From assembly GCF_014195095.1 (NCBI RefSeq), contig NZ_JACIBC010000002.1, positions 62,001 to 126,000 on the forward strand: a stretch of DNA of 64,000 bases. Direction: 5' to 3'. The DNA is from Rhizobium sp. BK602 (GTDB taxonomy: Bacteria > Pseudomonadota > Alphaproteobacteria > Rhizobiales > Rhizobiaceae). The notes below the pieces were generated by a model, which did not search any database, was not told the origin of the DNA, and saw nothing but the letters and a program-made list of their open reading frames with translations. How positions within the stretch are numbered: the stretch's first letter is position 1; each line of letters opens with the position of its first letter. Position numbers and translations under genes: made by a program. Shown here in pieces: positions 7,936 to 17,652 of this stretch.

Positions 7936-8492
7936 GCCACTTTCACAGGCGCGTAGCGCAGGATCACCGCGCCGGTCTTGAGGGGCCGGGAGTCGATGAG
8001 CTTCATTGGCCGTTGTTCCGAAGCCGGCTTGAAATGCGGGTTGCCGGCACCGAGAACCACGGGGACGAGGCAGAGGCGGATTTCGTCCACCAGGCCTGCC
8101 TTCAGCAAGACATTCGTCACCTCGGCGCTGCCGAAGACGAAGATGGTCTTGCCCGGCTCATCCTTCAGCGTCCGGACTTCCGAAACGATGTCGGCGACGA
8201 CGCGGGTATTGTTCCAGTCGGCGCTGGTCATCGTCCGCGAGGCGGCGATCTTGGCGATGCCGTTCATATAGCCGGCAATGTCAGGCGTTTCCGTCGCGGT
8301 CGGCCAATAGGCGGCCATGCCCTCATAGGTCTTGCGGCCGAAGATCAGGAGATCGCTTTCCTGGCCCAGTTCGGTCGCGTAGCGCTCCAGTTCGTCGCCC
8401 CAGGCGAGCATATGGAAATCGAGATCCCAGGGTTTCGTTCCCTCGAAATATCCGTCGAGCGTCATGAGATTCCAGATGACAAGCTTCCTCAT
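7932..8492 (-). CDS. Dihydrofolate reductase / RibD C-terminal family protein
   Basis: Protein of 186 residues that begins MRKLVIWNLMTLDGYFEG, the typical start of the DHFR-like RibD C-terminal domain family. It continues with LLIFGRKTYEGMAAYWP and a late FVFGSAEVTNVLLKAGLVDEIRL segment. These proteins are NAD(P)H-dependent reductases of mostly unknown substrate. The ATG at 8492 has GAGGAGGAACC upstream; longer readings are unsupported. The gene is divergent from an HxlR regulator, the usual arrangement for a regulator and its target. It overlaps the pdeM stop by four bases. Confidence 0.85.
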   Translation of the reverse strand: MRKLVIWNLMTLDGYFEGTKPWDLDFHMLAWGDELERYATELGQESDLLIFGRKTYEGMAAYWPTATETPDIAGYMNGIAKIAASRTMTSADWNNTRVVADIVSEVRTLKDEPGKTIFVFGSAEVTNVLLKAGLVDEIRLCLVPVVLGAGNPHFKPASEQRPMKLIDSRPLKTGAVILRYAPVKVA

Positions 8493-8603
8493 TGGTTCCT
8501 CCTCGGTGATAACCGTATCATAATCGAAACTGGTTGTTAAAAGCAAGCAGTTGAAAGCTAGATTGACTGATGGCAAAATGCAAGCGGTTTTTTGGAGACC
8601 TCT

Positions 8604-9107
8604 ATGGACGCACATCATCGTTCCGGCTGCCCGATCAATCTGACGCTCGAAATCCTCGGCGACCGCTGGAGCCTGATCATCATCCGCGACATCATGTTCG
8701 GCAATCGCCGCCACTTTCGCGAGCTTCTGCAGCATTCGGAGGAAGGCATCGCCTCCAACATCCTCGCCGACCGGCTGAAGCGGCTGGTGGAGCGCGGATT
8801 GCTGACCCGCGAGGACGATCCGACCCACAAGCAGAAGGCTGTCTACAGCCTGACCGAAATGGCGATCGAGCTGGTGCCGCTGTTCGCCCATATGGGCGCC
8901 TGGGGCCGCAAACACCTGCCGGTTTCGGAGGAGCTGTCGATCCGCGCCGAGCTGCTGGAGGATGGCGGGCTGGCACTCTGGGAGGATTTCATGGAGGAGC
9001 TCAGGGCAAAACACCTGGGCAAGGTGCTGCCGCCAGGCACGCCATCGGTGCTTGGACGATTGACCGAGGCCTATCTGGAGGTGGTGGCGCGGAAGAAGAG
9101 TGCCTGA
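8604..9107 (+). CDS. HxlR family winged-helix transcriptional regulator
   Basis: Protein of 167 residues. The HxlR hallmarks are visible: CPINLTLEILGDRWSLIIIRDI, FRELLQHSEEGIASNILADRLKRLVERGLL, then a wing (DDPTHKQKAVYSLT). The ATG at 8604 sits seven bases after GGAG; a TTG at 8592 would overrun that site. HxlR proteins often sense thiols or electrophiles and control a divergently transcribed oxidoreductase, which matches the neighbour. The stop abuts the stop of the convergent TIGR02186-like gene. Confidence 0.88.
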   Translation: MDAHHRSGCPINLTLEILGDRWSLIIIRDIMFGNRRHFRELLQHSEEGIASNILADRLKRLVERGLLTREDDPTHKQKAVYSLTEMAIELVPLFAHMGAWGRKHLPVSEELSIRAELLEDGGLALWEDFMEELRAKHLGKVLPPGTPSVLGRLTEAYLEVVARKKSA

Positions 9108-9917
9108 TCAGCTCTTCCTGAACACAAAGCTCGCCGTCCATCCCGTGATCACCGCCAGCAGCACCGAGAAGGCGCCATAGGCGATCGGTTGCCCATGCGC
9201 CGCATCGGTGATGGTCTGTTCGATACCGGTCTTGATGACGCGCAATGGCAGGGTTTTCTCGGTCAGGAACTTGCCGCTCTTGAACAGGGAAGCACGCACG
9301 GTATGCACGCCGTTCGGCACGTTGGCCGGCAGCCGAAGCGTCGCCTTGAACAGGCTGGAACTGACGAAGCGGACACCGGCCGGCGTGCTCTCGTAAAGGC
9401 CGCCGCCCACCTGCAGCCGCCGAAAGGCTTCGCGGAACTCCGAAATATTCGCCCCGTCACCGACGAAGCCGATGGGCGACAGTGGAATATGGTCGACGCC
9501 GATGCCGCGGTCGTTGAGCTCGAATGGCGTGGTGATGTTGTCGATGGCGCGCGTGCTCGATAGCGAATAGGCCTGCGGCACGCGCTCGAAGGTCATGGAG
9601 CGGGTGTTGACCCAGATGCCGAAGACGCGCTCCTTCTTGCGCACGGTGGCGTTCTCGCGCGGGCCTTCCAGCACGACGACGATATCGTACTGGCCGATCG
9701 CCAGCAGCAATTGGTCGGTATTGCCGAGGGCGCCGAAGATCGTCAGGTCCGCGCCGGTGAAATCGGAGGTGATGGCGATCTCGCTGGTCGAGGTGCCGAT
9801 TTCCATCGTCTCGCGCGCCGTCGTCGAGGTCGTCGGCTGGTCGAGCAGCACCTGCGCCCCGGCGCCGAGCGGCGCAACCAGGAGAGCGGCGGCGATGAGC
9901 GGGGTGAGGCGTCTCAT
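9108..9917 (-). CDS. TIGR02186-type membrane-anchored periplasmic protein
   Basis: Protein of 269 residues with an N-terminal signal peptide (MRRLTPLIAAALLVAPLGAGAQ), a long beta-rich periplasmic region, and a C-terminal membrane helix (YGAFSVLLAVITGWTASFVF) ending in RKS. The sequence matches my recollection of the alpha-proteobacterial TIGR02186 family of unknown function. Its start overlaps the stop of the TauE/SafE gene by four bases (ATGA), so the two are translationally coupled and likely form a complex at the inner membrane. No catalytic motif is visible. Confidence 0.78.
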   Translation of the reverse strand: MRRLTPLIAAALLVAPLGAGAQVLLDQPTTSTTARETMEIGTSTSEIAITSDFTGADLTIFGALGNTDQLLLAIGQYDIVVVLEGPRENATVRKKERVFGIWVNTRSMTFERVPQAYSLSSTRAIDNITTPFELNDRGIGVDHIPLSPIGFVGDGANISEFREAFRRLQVGGGLYESTPAGVRFVSSSLFKATLRLPANVPNGVHTVRASLFKSGKFLTEKTLPLRVIKTGIEQTITDAAHGQPIAYGAFSVLLAVITGWTASFVFRKS

Positions 9918-10840
9918 CGGCCGGCCCCTTCGAGGACGATCGAATAGACGTCGGCCGGCGTGACCACCAATGCGATCGCCAGACGCAGGCCGACGGCAAG
10001 CACCAGCAGGCCGAGCAGGGCGCGCAGCTGCTCGCCGCGCAGCTTCTGGCCGACGCGCACGCCATATTGCGCGCCGATGACGCCGGCCACCATCAGCAGG
10101 AAGGCGAGCACGATATCGACGGAATAGTTGGTCGCTGCCTGGACGATGGTCGTATAGGCGGTGACGAAGATGATCTGGAAAAGCGATGTGCCGACCACGA
10201 CGTTGGTCGGGATGCGCAGCAGATAGATCATCGCGGGCACCATGATGAAGCCGCCGCCGACACCCATCACCGATGTCAGGATGCCGATGCCGAAGCCGAG
10301 GCCGATCACCGGGATGACGCTCAGATAGATCTTCGATTTCTTGAAGCGCATCTTCAGCGGCAGCCGGTGCACCCAGCTGTGATGTCCCGGCCTGCGCGGC
10401 GTGGCCGGCTGGTTGCGGGCGGCGCGGCGCATGGCGTTCAGGCTTTCCCACAGCATCAATCCGCCGATCGTGCCGAGGAAGATGACGTAGAGCAGCGAGA
10501 TGAACAGATCGAGCTGGCCGATGCGGCGCAGCAGCGAGAAGATCCAGATGCCGACCGTCGCGCCCGTAAGGCCGCCGATCAACAGCACCGAGCCGAGCTT
10601 CATGTCGAGCGTGCCGCGCCGGAAATGCGTGATGGCGCCGGAGATCGACGAGGCAACGACCTGGTTGGCGCCGGTGGCGACGGCGACGACGGGCGGGATA
10701 TTGTAGAAGATCAGGAGGGGCGTGATGAGGAAGCCACCGCCGACGCCGAACATGCCGGAGAGAAACCCAACGGCTGCGCCCATGCCGAGAATAATGAAGA
10801 TATTCACCGACAATTCTGCGATCGGCAGATAGATCGTCAC
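9914..10840 (-). CDS. TauE/SafE family sulfite (organosulfonate) exporter-like permease
   Basis: Inner-membrane protein of 308 residues made of two homologous halves. Each half carries the family glycine motif: GMFGVGGGFLITP near residue 30 and SVMGVGGGFIMVP near residue 190. Members export sulfite, sulfoacetate or related anions. Translation appears to start at the GTG at 10840; no better ATG precedes the first helix. It is the first gene of a two-gene overlapping unit with the TIGR02186-like gene. Substrate is not determinable from sequence. Confidence 0.85.
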   Translation of the reverse strand: MTIYLPIAELSVNIFIILGMGAAVGFLSGMFGVGGGFLITPLLIFYNIPPVVAVATGANQVVASSISGAITHFRRGTLDMKLGSVLLIGGLTGATVGIWIFSLLRRIGQLDLFISLLYVIFLGTIGGLMLWESLNAMRRAARNQPATPRRPGHHSWVHRLPLKMRFKKSKIYLSVIPVIGLGFGIGILTSVMGVGGGFIMVPAMIYLLRIPTNVVVGTSLFQIIFVTAYTTIVQAATNYSVDIVLAFLLMVAGVIGAQYGVRVGQKLRGEQLRALLGLLVLAVGLRLAIALVVTPADVYSIVLEGAGR

Positions 10841-11103
10841 GGTCTGATCCCAATTGCAGATATCCGGGCCCGAACGCGGATATCCATGAACAATTCCCCT
10901 TTTAAACAGACGATCCTAATCTGAAATGATTGCCAGAGCCTTAGGAAAAGCCGTGGAATCGCTCAGCTTTTGAATGCCTTGTCCAATTTAGCGCGATTTT
11001 TTCCGCGATTGTGTGACGGCCATTCTTGCCGACGCAAGGCTGCCATCGGCCTTTTATCGTCGACGGCGCACTGCTAGGACCGGTTGGGCGTGCAAAATCT
11101 AAT

Positions 11104-11499
11104 ATGCGAGGCGATCGATTGCAAAAGCTTACTCTCCTGATCTTGGTCGCCGTCCTAAATGCCGTGCCGGCCGCCGCCGCGGATCGGTTGGCGCTGATCG
11201 CCAGGCAATACGGGGTCGCCACCGGCCTTGCCGCCAATTGCCCGAACCTGACCCTCAACGAGAGCAAGGTGGACGCATTTCTGGATGCGGAGGGGATCCA
11301 CAGGGTCGACCGCGTCGAAGGCACGCCGTTTCACCAGACGGTCAGCGAAGCAGTCAAATCCGCCGACGACCTGATCCGGCAATCGGCGGCAGGACGGAAA
11401 AACGACCGCAAGGCCAAACAAGCTTTCGCCTGCAAGACGCTGCTCGATGTCGTGCATGGCGACGACAGCGTGCTCAAGGGCTTCCTCGACCCGAAATAA
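11104..11499 (+). CDS. Predicted secreted protein of unknown function
   Basis: Protein of 131 residues with an apparent signal peptide (LQKLTLLILVAVLNAVPAAAA) followed by a mature domain of about 105 residues. The mature part has two cysteines (NCPNLT and AFACKTLLD), which could form one disulfide in the periplasm. The ATG at 11104 gives a normal signal sequence; an in-frame codon at 11026 would add 26 residues before it. I do not recognise the family. It lies alone between the TauE-type unit and podJ, whose stop is 24 bases downstream on the other strand. Confidence 0.55.
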   Translation: MRGDRLQKLTLLILVAVLNAVPAAAADRLALIARQYGVATGLAANCPNLTLNESKVDAFLDAEGIHRVDRVEGTPFHQTVSEAVKSADDLIRQSAAGRKNDRKAKQAFACKTLLDVVHGDDSVLKGFLDPK

Positions 11500-11523
11500 A
11501 ATCTCGGACGAGCGCCTGGAAGC

Positions 11524-14500
11524 TTAGTTGTTGCGCGCCAGCAGCTCCTTGACCACCTTGTCGGTCACGCGGCCGTCCTGCGGCAGGCCGACCGATTTCT
11601 GGAAGCTTTTCAGCGCCGCCACCGTCTTTTCGCCCATGGTGCCGTCCGGCGCGCCGGCGTCGAAGCCGTTGTTGTTGAGGATCGCCTGGATGTTGCGGAT
11701 GGCCTTCTTCATGTCGACCGTGGCCGTGTTGACACCCTTGCCGGTCGTCCATTCCTCGGGAATGTCGTTGCCGTTGACCTTCGCATCGGCCGGCTGTGCT
11801 TTCCAGAGATCGACCTTGGCGCGGGCATTTTCCAGCTCGCCCTGCTTCATGGCATTCGCCACTTCGTCGCGCTTCTGCGCGGCATCCTGGTCACCGCTCT
11901 TGGCGGCGATCGCGAACCATTTGTAGGATTCCTGCAGATCCTGCTTCACGCCGTTGCCGCGTGCATAGAGGATGGCGAGATTGAACTGGCTGTCGGATAC
12001 GCCGAGATTGGCGGCCTTGGTGAACCAGCCCGCCGCCGTCGGATAGTCCTGCGGGCCTGCCGCACCCGAGGCATAGAGGACGGCGAGATTGTGCATGGCG
12101 CTGGCATTGCCCTGGTTGGCGGCCTGCTCGTAATAGCTCTTCGCCTTGGCGAGATCGCGGTCGAGGCCATTGCCCTTCTCATACATGCTGGCAAGCCGGT
12201 ACTGCGCCGGTGCGTAGCCCTTGTCGGCGGAGAGCCGATACCAGTTGGCCGCCTGCTTGAGGTCGGCGGCAACGCCCTTGCCATCCGTATAGCGCGCGCC
12301 GATCTCGAACAGGGCGACCGGATCGCCGGATTTGGCGGCGGCAACCAGCGTCGGCGGTTGGATGCCGTCAGGCACGGTGATGGCGTCGGCCGGCGGCGTG
12401 ATGGCGGAAGCGGCTTCGCTCGCGGCGGGTGAGGGTACGAAGGCTGCGGTCTGCTGAACGGGCGCCGCGCTGCCGGCGGGTGTCAGCGTCTCGCTGGCCG
12501 AAGTGCCGGCGAGGGGAGCTGCGGCGGTCAGATGACCGCCGACAGGCGTGGTCGCTTGACCGGCAGGTGCCGAGGATGCCTGCGCTGCTACGCCGGTGTC
12601 GCCGGCGGAGGCCTCAGCCGCTGTCGCCGGAGTGGCTTGCGTGTTCGCCTGGGCCTTACTGTCCTGTGCCGGCGTTTGAGCGGCGCTGGCGAGCATGCCG
12701 ATCGTTCCGGGGTTTTCGGTCGAGGACGTCCGCACCGAGATTTCGGCCGGTGCCTTCTGGCCCCGCGTCAGGGTATTGACCAGCGGGAAGGCCATGATGG
12801 CCAGCAGAGCGGCGCCGACGGCGAGCAGGATCGGCCGGCGGAAGCGCGAGAAGGCGCCCTGCTTCCTGCCATCGGTTCTGGCGGCGGCGCTGCCGCGCTG
12901 TGTCTGGTCCACTTCCATTGCGGCGGCCTGGGCGGCGCGGCGGGCGGCGGCGATATAGTCGGCGCGCTCGTTTTCGGTCGCCGGCTTGGCGCCGCCGTTA
13001 CGGGCGGCATTCTGGCTGGCGCGCACGCGCTCCAGGATTTTCTTGATGTCGGGAGCGCCGGAGCCCGGCTCGAGCGGTTCGTTCGGCTCATCGGCCGGCA
13101 TCAGGTCGACCGGATCGATCGACGGTGCCGGTTCGATCACCGGCCGGTCGGGCGTGAAGATCGGCTCGGCCTTTTCCGGTGTGAAGAAGCGCTTGCCGAG
13201 GCTGGCGAGCAGGCCGGGCTTGGCGCCGTCCTTCTTCTCCTTCACCGCTGCCTTGATCTCGGCCTTGGTGAGGGCATCCACAGCCTGGGCGACGGCGGCT
13301 TCGGGCGAAGCGGCCGACTCGGCTGGGACGATGGTGCGGATGATCGGCCCGGCGGTCTGCGGCGCGGCCAGCGGCGGCTTGATGGCCGGAGCTTCCGCCT
13401 CGGCGAGAACGTCGCTCTCGAAGCTGGCGGCCGGCATGGCCGGCGCCGGTCGGCGATGTTCCATGTGATCCAGCCGGTCGGCGATCTGCAGCAATGTTTC
13501 GTGCAGCGCCTCGAAGGTGCGATGGGTGCGCTCGTCGCTGCTGCGGCTCAAGTCTTCGAGATGGCGGAGATCCTCGGCCAGCGCCGTCATCGCCGACATG
13601 TCGGCGCCGTGCGCTGCCTGGCCGAAGGCGCCTTCGCGCGAATAGGCCTCGACGACGGCTTCCGCGGCGTGGCGGGCCGCCTCGATGATATATTCGTCAT
13701 TGGTCGCCATATAGTCCTCGATCGCGCTCATGCGGCGATCGAAGTCGGCGGGGATCGGGTCCGCAGCCGCGCGCGGCTCGCTTGTCAGCAGCGTCGAGAG
13801 ATGGGCGATCTGCTCCTCGAGATGCCGCAGCGCCTGCGCGTCGGACGGCGGTGCCGCCGTGCTCGCTTCCAGGCGCGTGGCGATATCGGAAAGGCGGCCC
13901 TCCAGCCGGCGCACCGCGCCGTCGTCGAAGGCGGCTGCCGGCTGCGGCGGATGGATATCCATCGCGTCGATGCGGCGCGCCAGGTAATCCAGCCGTTCGG
14001 CCAGCGCATTGTCGACCGAGCCCTGCTCCAGCGCATCGATCTTGCGCGAGATATCGGCGAGATGGCCGACGAGCTCGGGCTGCGGTGCGGCTTTCTGCGA
14101 GCGCTCCAACAGATGGGAGAGCTGGTCCAGGCGCTCTTCCAGCCGGGCAACGGCCTTGGCATTGCCGAGATCGTCGATGCGCATGGTCAGCGCTTCGAGA
14201 CGATTGGAAAGATCGTCCGAAGGCCGATGCCGCGCGGCGTCGCGGTTCATCAGGTCGATCTGGTCGGCGATCCCGCTGATGCGGCCTTCCAGCCGCTGCA
14301 TGGCCTGATCCTGCGGCTGCATCAGCCCGCCCAGGCTTTCCATGGCGGTGGCGATCGTCAGCAGCTTGGTTTCCAGCGCCTGCACGGCGGGGCTGTCGCT
14401 GGTGCTGCCGAGATGCTGCTTGATGTCGTCGAGGCGATAGGCGAGCGACACCAGCTCGTCCTGCAGGGTCACGGTATCGATCGCCTGAACCTGGCGCTCG

Positions 14501-15270
14501 ACATGGTGGAGGGAGTCTTCGCGGGCAAGCCCGTCCATGAGGGAGCGCAGCTCGTCGAATTCCGCCTTCAGGCCGGCGGTTTCGGGCTGGCCCGGATGGG
14601 CGGCGAGCTGGCTGATGCTGTCGGCGAGCCGCGCCATGTCCTCGCGCACGTCGGCGGCGAAATGCTTGTCCTCGGCATTGTCGCGGATGTCGCGGATTTC
14701 GGCGCGCAATGCGCTGACTTCGCGGGTGACGCTTTCGGCGATGTCGCGCTTCAGGTCCTGGCGCAGATTGACCAGCGCCTGGGCGATATCGACCGAGCTT
14801 TCGGCGGGCCGCAAAGCCGAGGGCAGCGGCGGACGCGGAGCGGGGCTGTCGGCAAAGCGCCGGCCGGGCGGCTGCTCGGCGGCAGCGGTTTCGTCGCGGC
14901 GGCCATAGGGGCGTTCGCGGCTGGCTTCCAGCGCCTGCTGCCGCTGGCGGATTTCCGCAAGCGGATCGGGCCGCGCTTCCGTTTCGGCGCGCAGGGGACG
15001 TTCGTAGGGGCGCCCGGCGGGGGCTTCACGCTCGCCGCGCGCCGCTCGCTCTGGAAAAGATGGCCGCTCGGGAAGGGGCGCGCGTTCCGGTATCGGCCGG
15101 CGTTCGGGCACGGCACCATAGCCGCCCGCGACGCGCTGGCGCGTCTCATGGCCGGCGGCCGTGCCCATCAGGCCCTCGATGCGTGCTTCCAGCCCCTCGA
15201 TGGTGCGGCTTAGCGCATCCAGCGACGTCCAGTCGCCCGTGCCGGTGGGATTTGATCGCGATCCGCTCAT
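11524..15270 (-). CDS. podJ: PodJ-like polar localization factor
   Basis: Large protein of 1248 residues. Residues ~1-200 are charged and Arg/Pro rich, ~200-560 are predicted coiled coil with repeated LEERLDQLSHLLE-type heptads, then an acidic/alanine-rich stretch. A single membrane helix lies at ~810-832 (RPILLAVGAALLAIMAFPLV). The periplasmic part has a Pro/Ala/Thr linker, four or five Sel1-type repeats (~980-1140, e.g. PVALFEIGARYTDGKGVAADLKQAANWYRLSADKG) and a C-terminal peptidoglycan-binding domain (~1187-1246). This is the domain order of PodJ, which organises the pole and cell division in Caulobacter, Agrobacterium and Sinorhizobium. Its position beside the acyl-CoA dehydrogenase operon matches my recollection of the Sinorhizobium arrangement. 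The ATG at 15270 follows GAGGCGAG. Confidence 0.82.
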   Translation of the reverse strand: MSGSRSNPTGTGDWTSLDALSRTIEGLEARIEGLMGTAAGHETRQRVAGGYGAVPERRPIPERAPLPERPSFPERAARGEREAPAGRPYERPLRAETEARPDPLAEIRQRQQALEASRERPYGRRDETAAAEQPPGRRFADSPAPRPPLPSALRPAESSVDIAQALVNLRQDLKRDIAESVTREVSALRAEIRDIRDNAEDKHFAADVREDMARLADSISQLAAHPGQPETAGLKAEFDELRSLMDGLAREDSLHHVERQVQAIDTVTLQDELVSLAYRLDDIKQHLGSTSDSPAVQALETKLLTIATAMESLGGLMQPQDQAMQRLEGRISGIADQIDLMNRDAARHRPSDDLSNRLEALTMRIDDLGNAKAVARLEERLDQLSHLLERSQKAAPQPELVGHLADISRKIDALEQGSVDNALAERLDYLARRIDAMDIHPPQPAAAFDDGAVRRLEGRLSDIATRLEASTAAPPSDAQALRHLEEQIAHLSTLLTSEPRAAADPIPADFDRRMSAIEDYMATNDEYIIEAARHAAEAVVEAYSREGAFGQAAHGADMSAMTALAEDLRHLEDLSRSSDERTHRTFEALHETLLQIADRLDHMEHRRPAPAMPAASFESDVLAEAEAPAIKPPLAAPQTAGPIIRTIVPAESAASPEAAVAQAVDALTKAEIKAAVKEKKDGAKPGLLASLGKRFFTPEKAEPIFTPDRPVIEPAPSIDPVDLMPADEPNEPLEPGSGAPDIKKILERVRASQNAARNGGAKPATENERADYIAAARRAAQAAAMEVDQTQRGSAAARTDGRKQGAFSRFRRPILLAVGAALLAIMAFPLVNTLTRGQKAPAEISVRTSSTENPGTIGMLASAAQTPAQDSKAQANTQATPATAAEASAGDTGVAAQASSAPAGQATTPVGGHLTAAAPLAGTSASETLTPAGSAAPVQQTAAFVPSPAASEAASAITPPADAITVPDGIQPPTLVAAAKSGDPVALFEIGARYTDGKGVAADLKQAANWYRLSADKGYAPAQYRLASMYEKGNGLDRDLAKAKSYYEQAANQGNASAMHNLAVLYASGAAGPQDYPTAAGWFTKAANLGVSDSQFNLAILYARGNGVKQDLQESYKWFAIAAKSGDQDAAQKRDEVANAMKQGELENARAKVDLWKAQPADAKVNGNDIPEEWTTGKGVNTATVDMKKAIRNIQAILNNNGFDAGAPDGTMGEKTVAALKSFQKSVGLPQDGRVTDKVVKELLARNN

Positions 15271-15846
15271 CTTTTGCTCGCCTCGACCCTCAGGGCCATC
15301 TTGCTGTGTGGAACCGCGATCTGGCGTCATCTGCGCTGGACCGCATCCCGCCGTTCGAAAAGGGATGGTTCGTTGAACTTTCCTTAGATTGAGCCGCGAA
15401 ACGGCGCTTCCGCATACGGTGAAGACAAGGAAGCGCGAAGCATCGCCGCTCAACCCGCACAATCCATGAAACGTGGTAAACAACCCGTTAAGTTCTGCCG
15501 AAATCTTAACCTTTTATTTTGGTCTTGTTATTGAATATGCTCATGTTCTTATAAAAGAGCGATGTGCCAAGAAGTTAATGCCAAGAGATTTTAACCTTCC
15601 GGTCATGCTGTCCTGGCATCGATAAGCGGTGCACCGACATGATCGGAGGCAGTCTATTCGCAGCCGGCCCGCCCAGCCGCCTATGGTTTCGCGCGATACG
15701 ACCATCAGCATTTCGCAAAATGCCGCTACCAGCGAAAAAATCCACCGATCAGCGAAATTTGACGTTTACGCAAACGTCAATATTTTGTAAGACTAGCGTA
15801 ACAGCCGGAGTGCGAGGTCCGGCGACGAATTGGAGGAATTCGAAAG
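15271..15846. other. Divergent intergenic region podJ / beta-oxidation operon
   Basis: A 576-base stretch. It is AT-rich around 15480-15610, where promoters for both genes are likely, and carries a strong palindrome at 15759-15780. No further gene with a credible ribosome-binding site was found. Confidence 0.5.
15759..15780. promoter_or_regulatory. Perfect palindromic operator upstream of the fatty-acid oxidation operon
   Basis: Arms TTGACGTTT and AAACGTCAA flank a 4-base centre ACGC: 9 bp perfect dyad. It lies 67 bases before the acyl-CoA dehydrogenase ATG. The shape suits a dimeric TetR- or MerR-type regulator of acyl-CoA catabolism; which one is unknown. Confidence 0.6.
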
Positions 15847-17643
15847 ATGCCAGTCTACAAGGCTCCGGTGACCGATACGCTCTTCGTCCTGAACGATGTG
15901 CTCGGGCTGGAACGCTATAACAACCTGCCGGGATTTGCCGAGGCCAGCCCCGACATGATCGAAGCGATCGTCGGCGAGGCGGCCAAGCTGGCCGAAGAGG
16001 TGCTGTTCCCGCTGAACTATTCCGGTGATCAGGAAGGCTGCGTGCGTCACGACGACGCCACGGTCTCGACGCCGAAGGGTTTCAAGCAGGCTTATAAGGC
16101 CTATTGCGAGGCCGGCTGGATGGGTCTTGCCGTGCCGGAGGCGTTCGGTGGACAGGGCTTGCCCTATACGCTGCATGCTGCAATCGGCGAATATACCTCT
16201 GCCGCCAACATGGCGCTGATGATGTATCCCGGCCTGACGCAGGGCGCGATCGCCGCCATCCTCGTGCATGGCTCCGACGAGCAGAAGCGCACCTATCTGC
16301 CGAAGATGGTCGAGGGCATCTGGTCCGGCACCATGAACCTCACCGAGCCGCATTGCGGCACCGATCTCGGCCTGCTGCGCACCAAGGCGGTGCCGCAAGG
16401 CGACGGCAGCTACAAGATTTCCGGCCAGAAGATCTTCATCTCCGCCGGCGAGCACGACATGACGGACAATATCGTCCATCTGGTCCTTGCCCGTATCGAG
16501 GGTGCGCCGGAGGGCACCAAGGGTATCTCGCTGTTCATCGTGCCGAAATACATGGTGAAGGAAGACGGCTCGCTCGGCGCGCGTAATCCGGTCTCCTGCG
16601 GCGCGATCGAGCACAAGATGGGCATTCACGGCAACGCCACCTGCGTCATGAATTATGACGAGGCCACCGGCTTCCTGATCGGTGCCGAGAACAAGGGCCT
16701 CAACGCCATGTTCGTGATGATGAACGAGGCGCGCCTCGGCGTCGGCCTGCAGGGTCTCTCCATCGCGGAGATCGCCTATCAGAATGCTGCCAACTATGCC
16801 CGCGAGCGCATCCAGGGCCGCTCGCTCTCCGGCCCGAAGGCGCCGGACAAGAAGGCCGATCCGATCATCGTCCATCCGGATATCCGCCGCACGCTGATGA
16901 CGATCCGCGCCTTCAACGAGGCCGGCCGCGCTTTCCTGCTCTGGACGGCGCTGAAATCGGACATCGCCCATCGCTCGCAGGACGAGAAGGAACGGCAGGC
17001 AGCCGACGATATCCTCGGTCTGGCGACGCCGATCCTCAAGGGCGTCATGACCGACAAGGGCTTCGACCATGCGGTCATGGCGCAGCAGGTGTTCGGCGGT
17101 CACGGCTATATCGAAGAACACGGCATGAGCCAGTATGTTCGCGACGCCCGCATCACCATGATCTACGAAGGCGCCAACGGCATCCAGGCGCTCGATCTCG
17201 TCGGCCGCAAGCTGGCGCTGAACGGCGGCCGCGCCGTCATGGCGCTCTTCAAGGAAATCGGCGACTTCTGCGAAGAGAACCGCAACGACGAGCAGATGGC
17301 CTTCTTCACCAAGCACCTGAAGAAGGGCTTGAACGACGTGCAGGCCGCGACCATGTGGTTCATGCAGAACGCCATGGCCAAGCCCGACAATGCCGGCGCC
17401 GGCTCGACCGACTACATGCACCTCTTCGGCCTCGTCGTCCTCGGCTATATGTGGGCGAAGATGGCCAAGGCGGCGCAGGCAGGCCTTGCGAGCGGCGACA
17501 CCGCGCGCGAGGATTATCTGAAGAACAAGCTTGTCACGGCGCGATTCTACATGGAGCGCATCATGCCGGAAACGGCGCTGCGCAAGGCCCGCATCGAAAC
17601 CGGCGCCGACACGGTGATGGAACTGGCGGCGGAAGCGTTTTGA
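15847..17643 (+). CDS. Acyl-CoA dehydrogenase (long form)
   Basis: FAD-dependent first step of fatty-acid beta-oxidation; 598 residues, about 200 longer than the short acyl-CoA dehydrogenases, matching the long FadE/DmdC-like group. Visible features: [17 protein letters not shown], the substrate/FAD motif [30 protein letters not shown], and the catalytic glutamate in [19 protein letters not shown]. The extra C-terminal domain contains [44 protein letters not shown] precedes the ATG. It heads an operon with thiolase and FadB-type genes, but a RIME repeat separates it from the thiolase. Confidence 0.93.
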   Translation: MPVYKAPVTDTLFVLNDVLGLERYNNLPGFAEASPDMIEAIVGEAAKLAEEVLFPLNYSGDQEGCVRHDDATVSTPKGFKQAYKAYCEAGWMGLAVPEAFGGQGLPYTLHAAIGEYTSAANMALMMYPGLTQGAIAAILVHGSDEQKRTYLPKMVEGIWSGTMNLTEPHCGTDLGLLRTKAVPQGDGSYKISGQKIFISAGEHDMTDNIVHLVLARIEGAPEGTKGISLFIVPKYMVKEDGSLGARNPVSCGAIEHKMGIHGNATCVMNYDEATGFLIGAENKGLNAMFVMMNEARLGVGLQGLSIAEIAYQNAANYARERIQGRSLSGPKAPDKKADPIIVHPDIRRTLMTIRAFNEAGRAFLLWTALKSDIAHRSQDEKERQAADDILGLATPILKGVMTDKGFDHAVMAQQVFGGHGYIEEHGMSQYVRDARITMIYEGANGIQALDLVGRKLALNGGRAVMALFKEIGDFCEENRNDEQMAFFTKHLKKGLNDVQAATMWFMQNAMAKPDNAGAGSTDYMHLFGLVVLGYMWAKMAKAAQAGLASGDTAREDYLKNKLVTARFYMERIMPETALRKARIETGADTVMELAAEAF

Positions 17644-17652
17644 TAAAAATCC

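Noticed and set aside
12532..15213. 893-codon open frame on the plus strand
   Set aside because: Antisense to podJ; low-complexity Gly/Arg-rich translation and no ribosome-binding site.
15480..15610. CtrA-type TTAA-N7-TTAA boxes near podJ
   Set aside because: TTAA pairs occur but with spacings of about 12 and 14 bases, not 7.
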